Source of the DNA: Verrucomicrobiia bacterium
GTDB taxonomy: Bacteria > Verrucomicrobiota > Verrucomicrobiia > Verrucomicrobiales > Akkermansiaceae
Length of the DNA: 37,008 bases
Assembly: GCA_030431475.1 (NCBI GenBank)
Contig: JAUIJD010000046.1
Location: forward strand, 1 to 37,008
Direction of reading: 5' to 3'
Shown here piece after piece: positions 24,737 to 31,940 of the stretch (position 1 is its first letter; each line of letters begins with the position of its first letter). Both the position numbers and the translations under genes were made by a program. The notes below the pieces were generated by a model. The model saw only the letters and a list, made by a program, of their open reading frames with translations. It was not told where the DNA came from and did no database searches.

Positions 24737-25456
24737 ATGGAACCCAAGACACCCCACATCATCCGCGAGTTCGACGAGGCCTTCAACGCCCTCGGCAAGA
24801 CCGTCAGCATGATGGCCGCGCAATGCCTGTTGAACCTCGAACGCTCGATCGCGGGGCTGCTCACGCGTGACATCGATCTGTGCCGCGCGGTGATCGCCGA
24901 CGACAACGACGTCGATGATGCGGAGCTGAAGGTGGATGCGGCGGGGCTCGAGATCCTCGTCCGCTTCCATCCGGTCGCGACCGACCTTCGGAAGGTGATT
25001 TCCTCGATGAAGGTGGCCGCCAACCTCGAGCGGATTTCGGATCACGCGGTGAACATCGCCAAGCGGGCGAAGAAGATGCTGGGGAAGATGGAGCTTCCCG
25101 AGACCCAGTTGGTCGAACCCGTCTACAAGATGGCCTACGACCTGATGAAGGACGCGCTGGTCGCCTACACGGATCAGAACGCGGCGCTCGGGGCGTCCCT
25201 GCGCGACCGCGATCGCGAGATCGACCGGGCCCACAAGCGGGTCATCGCCACCTTCAGTGAGCGAATGGAGGAGGGGGGTGACATCACGGAGGCGTATCTC
25301 CACCTGATCTTCGTCGTGCGCTCGCTGGAGCGCGTCGGAGACCTGGCCGTGAACATCGGCGAGGACGCGGTGTTTCTCGATCGCGCGGAGGACATCCGCT
25401 ATTCGAAGTCGCGGGCGAGCGACATCGCCGGCGAGGAAGAGGAGGAATCCGCCTGA
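24737..25456 (+). CDS. phoU: Phosphate-transport regulator PhoU
   Basis: A 239-residue helical protein of two PhoU repeats, each with its metal-binding E/D-x3-D motif: NLERISDHAVNIA (first) and SLERVGDLAVNIGE (second). PhoU links Pst transport to the PhoR histidine kinase and damps phosphate uptake. It is last in the pst operon. The C-terminus is acidic (GEEEEESA). No phoR or phoB gene is in the window. Confidence 0.95.
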   Translation: MEPKTPHIIREFDEAFNALGKTVSMMAAQCLLNLERSIAGLLTRDIDLCRAVIADDNDVDDAELKVDAAGLEILVRFHPVATDLRKVISSMKVAANLERISDHAVNIAKRAKKMLGKMELPETQLVEPVYKMAYDLMKDALVAYTDQNAALGASLRDRDREIDRAHKRVIATFSERMEEGGDITEAYLHLIFVVRSLERVGDLAVNIGEDAVFLDRAEDIRYSKSRASDIAGEEEEESA

Positions 25457-25517
25457 CCCGGAGCGCTTCAAGCGGCCGCATCGACGCGTCCCGGATGGGG
25501 GGTGCCGCGGGATTGTT

Positions 25518-25541
25518 TATCCGTTCCTGAATGAACGGATA
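25518..25541. terminator. Hairpin after the pst-phoU operon
   Basis: TATCCGTTC (25518-25526) pairs perfectly with GAACGGATA (25533-25541), with a 6-nt loop in a locally AT-rich stretch. It lies 61 bp after the phoU stop. There is no T run, so a protein-binding site for the next gene is a fair alternative. Confidence 0.45.
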
Positions 25542-25618
25542 TAGCGACTTTGATTGAATTTGAAACTTGGCAGCAAAGACTTGTCTGGTAGGTTCCGCGG
25601 TAAATCGTGGAAACGACG

Positions 25619-26233
25619 ATGGAATGTTGTTTGGGACACTCCGTTCTGGTCCTCAATCGCTTCTGGCAGCCGGTCCAGACCTGTTCGGTCCGACGGGCGC
25701 TGAAGCTTCTCTGTCTCGGTCACGCCCAGGTTCTGCAGACCGAAGGGGAGGCGAAGTTCCAGACGCATGACTTCGAGAGCTGGCTGGCCCATTCGGCGAC
25801 CGGGGAGCCCGATGAGGTGATCCGCTCCGTCCGCATTTCGCTGGGCGTTCCCCGCATCGTGGTGCTGACGCTGTTCGACAAGTATCCCCGCCTCGAGGTT
25901 CGGCTCACCCGGCGCAATGTCTACCTCCGCGACCAGTTCACCTGCCAATACTGCGCGAAGGAGTTTCCGGAGCCGGAGCTGAATCTCGACCACGTGCTGC
26001 CGCGCGACAAGGGTGGCCGCATGACCTGGGAGAACATTGTGACGTCCTGCATCCGCTGCAACACGCGCAAGGCGAACAAGCTTCCGCGGGAGGCCAACAT
26101 GCATCCGCTGCGCAAGCCCGTGACGCCGAAGTGGCGACCGGCCTTCGGTCTCCGCGGATACCACGGCCCCGGCCACAAGAGCTGGGCCCATTTCCTGGAG
26201 CCGGACCGGAATGCGGTGAGACTTTCGGCCTGA
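25619..26233 (+). CDS. HNH endonuclease family protein
   Basis: A 204-residue protein. Residues about 100-155 form an HNH_5-type domain: CQYCAKEF, LDHVLPRDKGG with the catalytic His, W-ENIVTSCIRCNTRKANK with the second Cys pair and Asn. Two Cys pairs bind zinc. The N-terminal part (SVLVLNRFWQPVQTCSVRRA) is the common lead-in of these stand-alone HNH proteins, which are widespread in Verrucomicrobia, Planctomycetes and Cyanobacteria. Function is unproven, perhaps DNA repair or processing. ATG 25619 was chosen; GTG 25607 is in frame and also possible. It is convergent with mlaE, with 4 bp between stops. Confidence 0.88.
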   Translation: MECCLGHSVLVLNRFWQPVQTCSVRRALKLLCLGHAQVLQTEGEAKFQTHDFESWLAHSATGEPDEVIRSVRISLGVPRIVVLTLFDKYPRLEVRLTRRNVYLRDQFTCQYCAKEFPEPELNLDHVLPRDKGGRMTWENIVTSCIRCNTRKANKLPREANMHPLRKPVTPKWRPAFGLRGYHGPGHKSWAHFLEPDRNAVRLSA

Positions 26234-26237
26234 ACGG

Positions 26238-27029
26238 TCAGCGTCCGAAGCCCGCCGGAAAGATCAGGTTGAGCAGCAGGGTCAGGAAGAAGTTGAAGAC
26301 CAGCAGGGCGAGGGCGGAGAAGACCATGGCGCGGGTCGTGCCGCGGCCGACGCCGACCGCGCCCCGGGTGACCGACAGGCCCTGGTGACAGGAGATGATC
26401 ACGATGAGGATGCCGAACACCAGGCCCTTGGTGAGGGCGATGATGATGTCGTTGAGCTCAGTGTACTGGTGGACCTGGTCCATCCAGTAGGCGGCGTTGA
26501 CCCCGGAGGGTCCGGCGGTGCCGACGATGAAGGAGGCCACGATGCCGAAGGCGGCCGACTCGGCGATGAGCAGTGGCATCGCGACCAGCATGGCGATCAG
26601 GCGGGGGGTGACGAGGTAGTCGATGGGATGGACGCCCATCGAGCGCAGGGCATCGATCTGCTCGGTGACCTTCATGGTGCCGATTTCGGCGGCCATGGAG
26701 GCGCCCACCCGGCCGGCGAGCATGAGGGCGGTGATCGAGGGGCCGAGCTCGCGGAGCATGGCGACGCTGACCAGCGCCCCGGCCCCCGATTCGAGGCCGA
26801 GAGGCCGGAACTGGAACAAGGCCTGGGCGGCGAGGACGGCGCCGGTGAAGGCGCCGGTCATCACGACGACGGGCTGGGACCGGTAGCCGATCTCGGCGAT
26901 CTGGCGGAGCGTCATGCGCCAGCGCGCCTTGCCGTGGACGATGGACTCGGCGGTGCGCGCCACGAGAACGCCCAACTGACCGAGATAGTTGAGCAGTGAG
27001 ATGACGTGGCCTCCGACCGATGCGAACAC
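26238..27029 (-). CDS. mlaE: MlaE-family ABC transporter permease
   Basis: A 263-residue membrane protein of the MlaE (YrbE) family, the permease that moves phospholipids between inner and outer membranes. The family's core is clear: TGAFTGAVLAAQALFQF, then LGPSITALMLAGRVGASMAAEIGTM (in part), KVTEQIDALRSMGV and DPIDYLVTPRL-like 'HPIDYLVTPRLIAM'. In many genomes mlaF (ATPase) and mlaD follow on the same strand. Here the next thing downstream is the convergent HNH gene, so the partners must be elsewhere. Start ATG 27029. Confidence 0.93.
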   Translation of the reverse strand: MFASVGGHVISLLNYLGQLGVLVARTAESIVHGKARWRMTLRQIAEIGYRSQPVVVMTGAFTGAVLAAQALFQFRPLGLESGAGALVSVAMLRELGPSITALMLAGRVGASMAAEIGTMKVTEQIDALRSMGVHPIDYLVTPRLIAMLVAMPLLIAESAAFGIVASFIVGTAGPSGVNAAYWMDQVHQYTELNDIIIALTKGLVFGILIVIISCHQGLSVTRGAVGVGRGTTRAMVFSALALLVFNFFLTLLLNLIFPAGFGR

Positions 27030-27112
27030 GGCGGGAGGCTAGCCAATGGTCGGGCGATTGGCGAGGCGCGGATCGACTGGCGAATGCCCGGCATTCGCGC
27101 TATTCTCGGACC

Positions 27113-27427
27113 GTGTCCGACGACTTCTGGATCTGTCCTGGATGTGGCGCGGAGCTGAAGGTCGGCGTGAAAGGCTGCCCGAAGTGTTCCGTGCCGACCC
27201 GCAAGCGACGCCGTCGGGTGAGGGCGAAGGGCGGAAAGCGGCCGTGGGAGAGCGATGCGGGCAGTGATGGGCTGGGGCTGCCGGACGACGATTTCGACTA
27301 CGACGAGTTCGTGAACCGGGAGTTCGGTCGGGCGCCCCATCGCCGCGTCCCGATCAAGTGGTACTGGTGGGTGACCGCCGTCGTGCTGCTGATCTTGATG
27401 ATCTGGGCGGGCGGGAGGCTTTTCTAG
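27113..27427 (+). CDS. Zinc-ribbon protein with C-terminal membrane anchor, 104 aa
   Basis: GTG at 27113 opens the frame right before a zinc ribbon (WICPGCG...KGCPKC, four Cys). A very basic stretch (RKRRRRVRAKGGKR) and an acidic Asp/Phe stretch (LPDDDFDYDEFVNREF) follow. A C-terminal membrane helix (WYWWVTAVVLLILMIWAGG) ends the protein. The zinc ribbon would face the cytoplasm. I do not know a function. Upstream in-frame codons read across the mlaE promoter area and lack the motif-to-start spacing of such ribbons, so GTG is favoured. It is divergent from mlaE. Confidence 0.75.
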   Translation: MSDDFWICPGCGAELKVGVKGCPKCSVPTRKRRRRVRAKGGKRPWESDAGSDGLGLPDDDFDYDEFVNREFGRAPHRRVPIKWYWWVTAVVLLILMIWAGGRLF

Positions 27428-27455
27428 AGAAGGGCGTGCTGCTGTGCTCCGGAGC

Positions 27456-27537
27456 GCGCGACGCGGTCGCGCCGGGCGGGTAGGACGGGATGGCGATGCG
27501 GACGGATCGGGCGAGGCATTGCGCGACAGCGTCGCGC
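27456..27537. repeat. Two REP-like hairpins of one family
   Basis: GCGCGAC-GCG-GTCGCGC (27456-27472) and GCGCGAC-AGC-GTCGCGC (27521-27537) lie between convergent genes. The same core occurs at 1638-1655 and 6264-6281. Such paired hairpins can act as transcript ends. Confidence 0.7.
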
Positions 27538-27559
27538 GTCCCTTGCTCTGCCAACGTCG

Positions 27560-28486
27560 TCAGGCGAACGCGCTCCTCAGGAGCTTGAGGCTCTTGGGAA
27601 TCGCGGTCAGCGGGTCTTCTTTTCCCTCGAACTCGAGCGAGACATAACCGCTGAACCCGGCGTCGCGCAGGATCTTCGCGATCCGCGGGTAGTCGAGATC
27701 GAGCGTGTACCAGACGCCCTCGCCGAAGTAGGTCTTGGCCTGGAGCAGCACGGTGTCGGGAGCGAGCATCGCCAGGCGGTCGTAGGGATCCTCGAGGAAA
27801 TTCCCGGTGTCGAGCGTGACGCGCAGCCACGGCGAATCGACGGCATCGACGACGCGCATCACGCCCTCGGGGGTGACGCCCAGGCCCCAGTGATTCTCGA
27901 GCCCCATCACGACGCCGCACTTTTCGGCGGTGGGGAGGATCTTCTCGTAGGCGTCGATGACCCAATCGTAGGCGTCTTCCTCGGTGTGACCTTCCAGCGG
28001 TTCCTCGATGCCGCGTTTGGCCATCAGGTCGTCGAAACTCTTCGACGTGCCCCAGGTGCCGGAGTTCACCCGCATGGTCGGGATGCCCAGCGCGTAGGCC
28101 TGCTCGATGCACTCGACGGTGTGGTCGATGTTGCGCTGGCGCTTCTCCTTGTCCGGCGAGAGGAAGCCCTGGTGGGTCGAGTAGCCCATCAGGTCGAGGC
28201 CGTTGACGAAGGCGTGGCGCTTGAGCTTCTGCAGGGTGGCGTTGTCGGTCGCTTCCAGCTGGCGCTGCAGGATCTCGAAGCCGTCGAAGCCCATGCGCGC
28301 GGCGTGGTCGAGACAGACGTGGAGATCTCGCAGCTCGTCCCGGCGGAAGCCCCAGAAGGAATAGGAGAAAACGCCGATGCGGTTGGCGGCGCGAAGGAGC
28401 GGGGTGGGGGGCGGATTTTCCTCCGAGCGGAGGGGGGCGGGCGTCGCGGCGAGGGCCCCGGCGGCGAGGAAGTGGCGGCGTTTCAT
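27560..28486 (-). CDS. Sugar phosphate isomerase/epimerase-like TIM-barrel protein, Tat-exported
   Basis: A 308-residue protein of the xylose isomerase-like TIM-barrel family (AP_endonuc_2). The N-terminus MKRRHFLAAGALAATPA carries a twin-arginine export signal (RRHFL). Barrel strands hold the usual acidic and His residues: GFDGFEIL, MRVNSGTWG, VVMGLENHWG, LRVTLDTGNF and YVSLEFEG. These Glu, His and Asp residues bind a metal in the family, so an active enzyme on a sugar is likely, substrate unknown. Exported members are abundant in Planctomycetes and Verrucomicrobia. The gene starts 1 bp after the stop of the rhodanese-like gene, so the two are coupled. Confidence 0.88.
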   Translation of the reverse strand: MKRRHFLAAGALAATPAPLRSEENPPPTPLLRAANRIGVFSYSFWGFRRDELRDLHVCLDHAARMGFDGFEILQRQLEATDNATLQKLKRHAFVNGLDLMGYSTHQGFLSPDKEKRQRNIDHTVECIEQAYALGIPTMRVNSGTWGTSKSFDDLMAKRGIEEPLEGHTEEDAYDWVIDAYEKILPTAEKCGVVMGLENHWGLGVTPEGVMRVVDAVDSPWLRVTLDTGNFLEDPYDRLAMLAPDTVLLQAKTYFGEGVWYTLDLDYPRIAKILRDAGFSGYVSLEFEGKEDPLTAIPKSLKLLRSAFA

Positions 28487-28487
28487 A

Positions 28488-29036
28488 TCAGTCGATCTCG
28501 AGTCGGTAGCGGCGGAGGGAGGAATCGATGGTCTGCGACCACGCATCGATGCCGCCCTCGAGGGCGCGGGTGTGCTTCAACCCGTGACCCTGGAACCACG
28601 AGCAGTGGTCGAGGACGTGGCGGCCGGTGTGGTCGTAGAGGAGAATGGCCCGCTGCGGGTCGCCGGCGAAGAGGCGTTGCTGCAGGTCTTCGGTCATGAA
28701 CTCCGAACCCGGAATGGCGACGGCTTCGTGCTCTTCGCGGGTGCGGGTGTCGACGAGCAGCGGCGGGGTGTCGGAATCAAGGGCCGCTTTCGCTTCGGCC
28801 GGTGTAAGCAGCATGGCGCGATCGTGCTCGTGGGCCTCGAGCAGGTGCGCGAGCATCTCCCGGGCATCCAGGTCGCCGGCGCGTTTGGCGAGGGCGGAAA
28901 GCGACTCCTCGGGTGGAAACCCGCAGCTCTGGCAGCCGCCGAGGTGGTAGCGGGCGAAGAGCGCCCGGCGGGCGCCGGGAAGGGCTTCAAGGATCTCGCC
29001 CATCGGGGTGTCGATGGTGAGGGCGTCGGAACTCAT
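28488..29036 (-). CDS. Rhodanese-like protein without catalytic Cys, with N-terminal CxxC helical domain
   Basis: A 182-residue protein of two parts. Residues about 1-60 look like the DUF1858/ScdA-type helical domain (MGEILEALPGARRALFARYHLGG in part), with Cys35 and Cys38 (GGCQSCGF), perhaps a redox or metal site. Residues about 75-175 are rhodanese-like: LLVDTRTREEHEAVAIPGS, and ALEGGIDAWS near the end. The active-site loop reads ILLYDHTGRH, with Asp135 where active enzymes have Cys. Sulfur transfer by the usual route is therefore unlikely. It could bind partners or carry sulfur on Cys35/38 instead. It shares an operon with the TIM-barrel gene. Confidence 0.82.
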   Translation of the reverse strand: MSSDALTIDTPMGEILEALPGARRALFARYHLGGCQSCGFPPEESLSALAKRAGDLDAREMLAHLLEAHEHDRAMLLTPAEAKAALDSDTPPLLVDTRTREEHEAVAIPGSEFMTEDLQQRLFAGDPQRAILLYDHTGRHVLDHCSWFQGHGLKHTRALEGGIDAWSQTIDSSLRRYRLEID

Positions 29037-29142
29037 CCGGGCGAGTATCCATGCCGGGGGACGGAAGGGAAGGACCGCGTGGCCTCCGGTCGTGGTCGGG
29101 CAGTCCTTGCGCGCCGGGGCGCTTGGCCGCACAGTTCCGCCG

Positions 29143-30012
29143 ATGCTGCGTCCGCAATCGCCCGACGAACCGAAGATCTACTGGCTGCCGAACCTGATGA
29201 CGGCCGGCAACCTCGTCTGCGGGTTTTTCGCCGTCCTGACGATCTTCCGGGGGATCATGGTCGCGACGCCGCACCAGGGGCAGTACGACTTCGCCCTGGC
29301 GCAGCCCTTCTACGAGCGGGCGATCCTGCTGATCTTCGCATCGTGCCTGTTCGACCTCCTCGATGGCCGTCTGGCGCGGCTCGGCGGCAAGGAGTCTCCC
29401 TTCGGCCGGGAGTTCGACTCGCTGGCCGACGTGATTTCCTTCGGCATGGCGCCGTCGCTCCTGATGGCGAAGGCGGTGCTCTTCCCGCTCGACGAGGCGC
29501 TTCGGGTGCAGGGCATCGGTTGGGTGCTGGCTTGCCTCTACGTCCTCTGTGGCGCCATCCGTCTGGCCCGCTTCAACTGCATCGCGGCCCTGCCGAAAGG
29601 GGATGACGACACCTCGGACTTCCGCGGGATTCCCATCCCGATGGCCGCGGGTTTCATCTCCTCGCTGACCTTCCTCGTCATCCACTTCAACGAAACCGAC
29701 CGCAATCTCGGGGCGTGGATCTACGTGCTGGGCGCGATGATGCTCGGACTCTCCTTCCTCATGATCAGCGACGTTCGCTACCCGAGCTTCAAAAAGGTCG
29801 ACCTCAAGACCCGCGGCACGCCGGTGATCATCGTCGCCTCGGCGCTCGTGGTGATGCTGACCGTGCGCTTCTACTACGTGATGCCGGCGGTCCTGTTCAG
29901 CGCCTACCTGCTCTATGGTCTCGTCCTGCGTCCGCTGCTTCCCAAGGGCCTTCGCCAGGGAATCGAGGAACCGGCTTCGTCGCCGACGGAGGAGGAGGAG
30001 ACGCTTCCCTGA
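29143..30012 (+). CDS. pssA: CDP-diacylglycerol-serine O-phosphatidyltransferase
   Basis: A 289-residue membrane enzyme that joins serine to CDP-diacylglycerol, the first step to phosphatidylethanolamine. The CDP-alcohol phosphotransferase motif is complete: D-G-x2-A-R-x8-G-x3-D-x3-D, with DG 74-75, AR 78-79, Gly88, Asp92 and Asp96. The N-terminal IYWLPNLMTAGNLVCGF and FRGIPIPMAAG are typical of the PssA branch of the family. Start ATG 29143 fits; upstream codons overlap the neighbour's promoter side. The C-terminal tail (ASSPTEEEETLP) is acidic. Confidence 0.93.
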   Translation: MLRPQSPDEPKIYWLPNLMTAGNLVCGFFAVLTIFRGIMVATPHQGQYDFALAQPFYERAILLIFASCLFDLLDGRLARLGGKESPFGREFDSLADVISFGMAPSLLMAKAVLFPLDEALRVQGIGWVLACLYVLCGAIRLARFNCIAALPKGDDDTSDFRGIPIPMAAGFISSLTFLVIHFNETDRNLGAWIYVLGAMMLGLSFLMISDVRYPSFKKVDLKTRGTPVIIVASALVVMLTVRFYYVMPAVLFSAYLLYGLVLRPLLPKGLRQGIEEPASSPTEEEETLP

Positions 30013-30066
30013 GAAAGTTTTAAAAAGTTTTTGATCAAGCAAACTTAATCATCTAGTCTCGGCAAT
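30013..30066 (+). promoter_or_regulatory. AT-rich promoter-like stretch before the amidase gene
   Basis: A strongly AT-rich stretch breaks the GC-rich background. TTGATC (30031-30036) and TAGTCT (30054-30059) lie 17 bp apart. If this is the promoter, the transcript would begin about at the GTG start itself, hence nearly leaderless. The -10 match is weak. Confidence 0.4.
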
Positions 30067-30672
30067 GTGACGGGACATTCGGGACGACATTGGGTGCTGG
30101 CCGCACTCTGCCTGCTGCTTGCCATCGGCAGCCAGCTTCAAGGAGCCAGATTCTCCACGGTGATCATCGATCCCGGGCACGGCGGGAAGGACAAGGGGGC
30201 CTACTGGGGAGGGGTGCGCGAATCGACGCTCAACCTGAAGACGGCGAAGCACCTCGAAGGACTGCTCAAGAAGCGCGGGATCCGAACGGTGATGACGCGT
30301 CGCAGCGATGTGTTTGTCTCGCTGTCGCGCCGCGCGCAGATCGCGAACCGCTACCGTCACGCGGTCTTCGTGAGCATTCATTTCAACGCCTCGACCAACA
30401 CCTCGATCAAGGGGGCGGAGACCTACTACTGGGGATCGACCGGGCGCATGATCGCCGGAGCGATCCAGCGTCGGCTGCCGGCGCGTTGCCAGGTGAGGAA
30501 CCGCGGGGTGCGGCGGCACGGGTTCACCGTGCTGGTGCAGACCCGCTGCCCGGCCGTGCTGGTCGAGTGTGGGTTCATCAGCAACTCGCGCGAGCGCATG
30601 CGCTGCTCGACCCAGTGGTATCAGCAGACCGCCGCGAAGGCGATCTACGACGCGCTGATGGCGTGTCGCTGA
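30067..30672 (+). CDS. N-acetylmuramoyl-L-alanine amidase (Amidase_3)
   Basis: A 201-residue exported zinc amidase that cuts the peptide side chain from peptidoglycan. The signal segment is VLAALCLLLAIGSQLQGA. Zinc and catalytic residues are present: His38 (DPGHGG), Glu52 (VRESTLN), His105 (SIHFNAS) and Glu167 (LVECGF). The gene starts with GTG 30067; the overlapping ATG at 30065 is in another frame and stops at once. There is no AMIN, LysM or SPOR domain, so it is the catalytic domain alone. Its stop is 6 bp before the RAYT element. Confidence 0.92.
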   Translation: MTGHSGRHWVLAALCLLLAIGSQLQGARFSTVIIDPGHGGKDKGAYWGGVRESTLNLKTAKHLEGLLKKRGIRTVMTRRSDVFVSLSRRAQIANRYRHAVFVSIHFNASTNTSIKGAETYYWGSTGRMIAGAIQRRLPARCQVRNRGVRRHGFTVLVQTRCPAVLVECGFISNSRERMRCSTQWYQQTAAKAIYDALMACR

Positions 30673-30678
30673 TCCCTG

Positions 30679-30789
30679 GGAGCGCCGGGTTCAGCCCAAT
30701 GCCGTCAAGGATTCGATCCCAGCGGAGCGCTTCTTGATCCCGGCAGGGATCGGGGAAATTAGCCGGTGGCGCGAGCCACCGGAATCCCG
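30679..30789 (+). repeat. Left inverted flank of the RAYT element
   Basis: This begins GGAGCGCCGGGTTCA and ends with a perfect REP hairpin (CCGGTGGC-GCGA-GCCACCGG) and TCCCG. It matches the complement of 31286-31392 in long blocks, with small gaps between. Confidence 0.8.
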
Positions 30790-30832
30790 GGAAAGAATGA
30801 TCCCGCCCGGGAAGGGCGGCGGAAGGGGGGCG

Positions 30833-31237
30833 TCACCACAAATCGCGTTTGTCGAAATCGACGCCGCAACGATGCAAGAGTTCCAGATACTCCGCTTGGA
30901 ACGTCCGTTTCCGGTGATGCTCCTCTTGACAAGCGATGGAGTTGCGGACGTTTTCGCGGTGGGACGGGCTGACGGTGAATGCGCCATCGCCTTGCTGCCA
31001 TGCAAAGGCGCGGTCTCCCGGCTCTTCATGCACCCGCTTGCAGGGAACCGCCTTCATGTCGCGAACCCCATCGGCGAGGCGTGCGGTCGCGGTGAGCCCG
31101 AGGAGAAGGTGGACGTGGTCGTCCACGCCACCGAGATCGGCGTGGAGGCGGTCGCGCCTTTCCGTGGTGATGCGGGCTTCGCGGTGTTTCGTTGAGAAAA
31201 CGATGTGGAGATGGAGAGAAAGGTGCGTCGAGGGCAT
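30833..31237 (-). pseudogene. RAYT (IS200-like REP-associated tyrosine transposase), decayed
   Basis: The reading frame gives 134 residues starting MPSTHLSLHLHIVFSTKHRE, the usual RAYT start. HUH is present (DDHVHLL, His41 and His43). The family's end EEHHRKRTFQAEYLELL is also clear. Three things suggest decay. About 15-20 residues normally found between the HADLGG and VDDHVHLL segments are missing. GYGAF has become GDGAF. The Tyr expected in the 'YIxxQEEHH' helix, which attacks DNA, is Ser100 (NSIACQEEHH). RAYTs move REP hairpins, and its own inverted REP flanks are still next to it. Family patterns are from memory. Confidence 0.8.
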
Positions 31238-31285
31238 GGCGGGCGGTTTCGAGTGCCCCTGCCGGGGCCCGGATTCGATTGCATG

Positions 31286-31392
31286 CGGGACTCCGGTGGC
31301 TCGCGCCACCGGCTAATCTCACATGCCCCTGCCGGGGCGAAGAAGCAAGATCCTCTCAATCCTTAAAGGCATTGAGGTGAACCCGGCGCTCC
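31286..31392 (-). repeat. Right inverted flank of the RAYT element
   Basis: Complement of the left flank. The REP hairpin and its edges (31286-31316) match the left copy at 30 of 31 positions. The outer part (GGAGCGCCGGGTTCA on the minus strand, 31378-31392) is identical; the part between is about 70% alike. Confidence 0.8.
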
Positions 31393-31399
31393 GTTCCCC

Positions 31400-31828
31400 T
31401 CAGGCCTTCGTCACGCGGCGGCGGAGCTTTCGCAGCAGGGCGGGGTCCTTTTCCAGCTCCTCGCAGATCACCGTGAGCACTTCCAGCGTGGGGCGGCTGA
31501 TGTGGTGCTCCATGCCCTCGACGTCCTGATAGATGACGTCCTCGTCGAGCTCGAAGGCACGGAGCAACCGGGTGAGCAGTTCGTGGCGGGCGACGATGCG
31601 TTCGGCCACCGCCCGGCCGTGGTCGGTGAGGGTGACCCCGCGATACTTCTCGCGGATCACGAAGCCGTCCTGATCGAGCTTCTGCAGCATGTTGGAGACG
31701 CTGGCCTGGGCGACCCCGAGATTCTCGGCGATCTCGACCGCGCGGGCGTAGCCCTTCGTTTCGATCAGCTGATGGATCTGCTCCAGGTAGTCCTCCACCG
31801 CCGAGCTGGCTGTCTGCGCCTGCGTCAT
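31400..31828 (-). CDS. mntR: DtxR-family manganese regulator MntR
   Basis: A 142-residue regulator. An N-terminal winged helix (about 10-75; ARAVEIAENLGVAQASVSNML is the recognition part, given here in pieces) is followed by a dimer domain. All MntR metal ligands are present: Asp13 and Glu16 (VEDYLEQI), His82 (ARHELL), Glu104, Glu107 and His108 (DVEGMEHHI). There is no SH3-like third domain. This set is that of the Mn-responsive MntR rather than Fe-responsive DtxR/IdeR. It is divergent from the metal ABC operon it probably represses, with 103 bp between starts. Start ATG 31828 fits the family; a longer frame upstream has no homologous look. Confidence 0.9.
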   Translation of the reverse strand: MTQAQTASSAVEDYLEQIHQLIETKGYARAVEIAENLGVAQASVSNMLQKLDQDGFVIREKYRGVTLTDHGRAVAERIVARHELLTRLLRAFELDEDVIYQDVEGMEHHISRPTLEVLTVICEELEKDPALLRKLRRRVTKA

Positions 31829-31924
31829 CCCGGCGAAGCTGCCCGAGAATGCGACGCGGCGCAAAATGTATTTCGCGCCCGCACTTCTTTGGGGTTGCAA
31901 GCAGGAATTGGCCGAACTACGGAA

Positions 31925-31940
31925 CTTAGGCATGACTAAG
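31925..31940. promoter_or_regulatory. Candidate MntR/DtxR operator over the transporter start
   Basis: CTTAG-GCATGA-CTAAG is a perfect palindrome with 5-bp arms covering the ATG (31932) of the binding-protein gene. TTAGG and CTAA halves recall DtxR-family boxes. It lies between divergent mntR and the operon that MntR would control. Confidence 0.5.

Larger units (their letters stand above)
30679..31392 (-). mobile_element. RAYT element with inverted flanks of about 110 bp
   Basis: The 714-bp unit has a decayed REP-associated transposase in the middle and matching inverted flanks at both ends (30679-30789 and 31286-31392). It fits exactly between the amidase stop and the mntR stop, with 6 and 7 bp left on each side. 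The two flanks have drifted relative to each other, which suggests an old insertion. Confidence 0.8.

Noticed and set aside
31354-31376. CTCAAT...ATTGAG hairpin as an mntR terminator
   Set aside because: It is imperfect, has no T run, and is part of the drifted right flank of the RAYT element.
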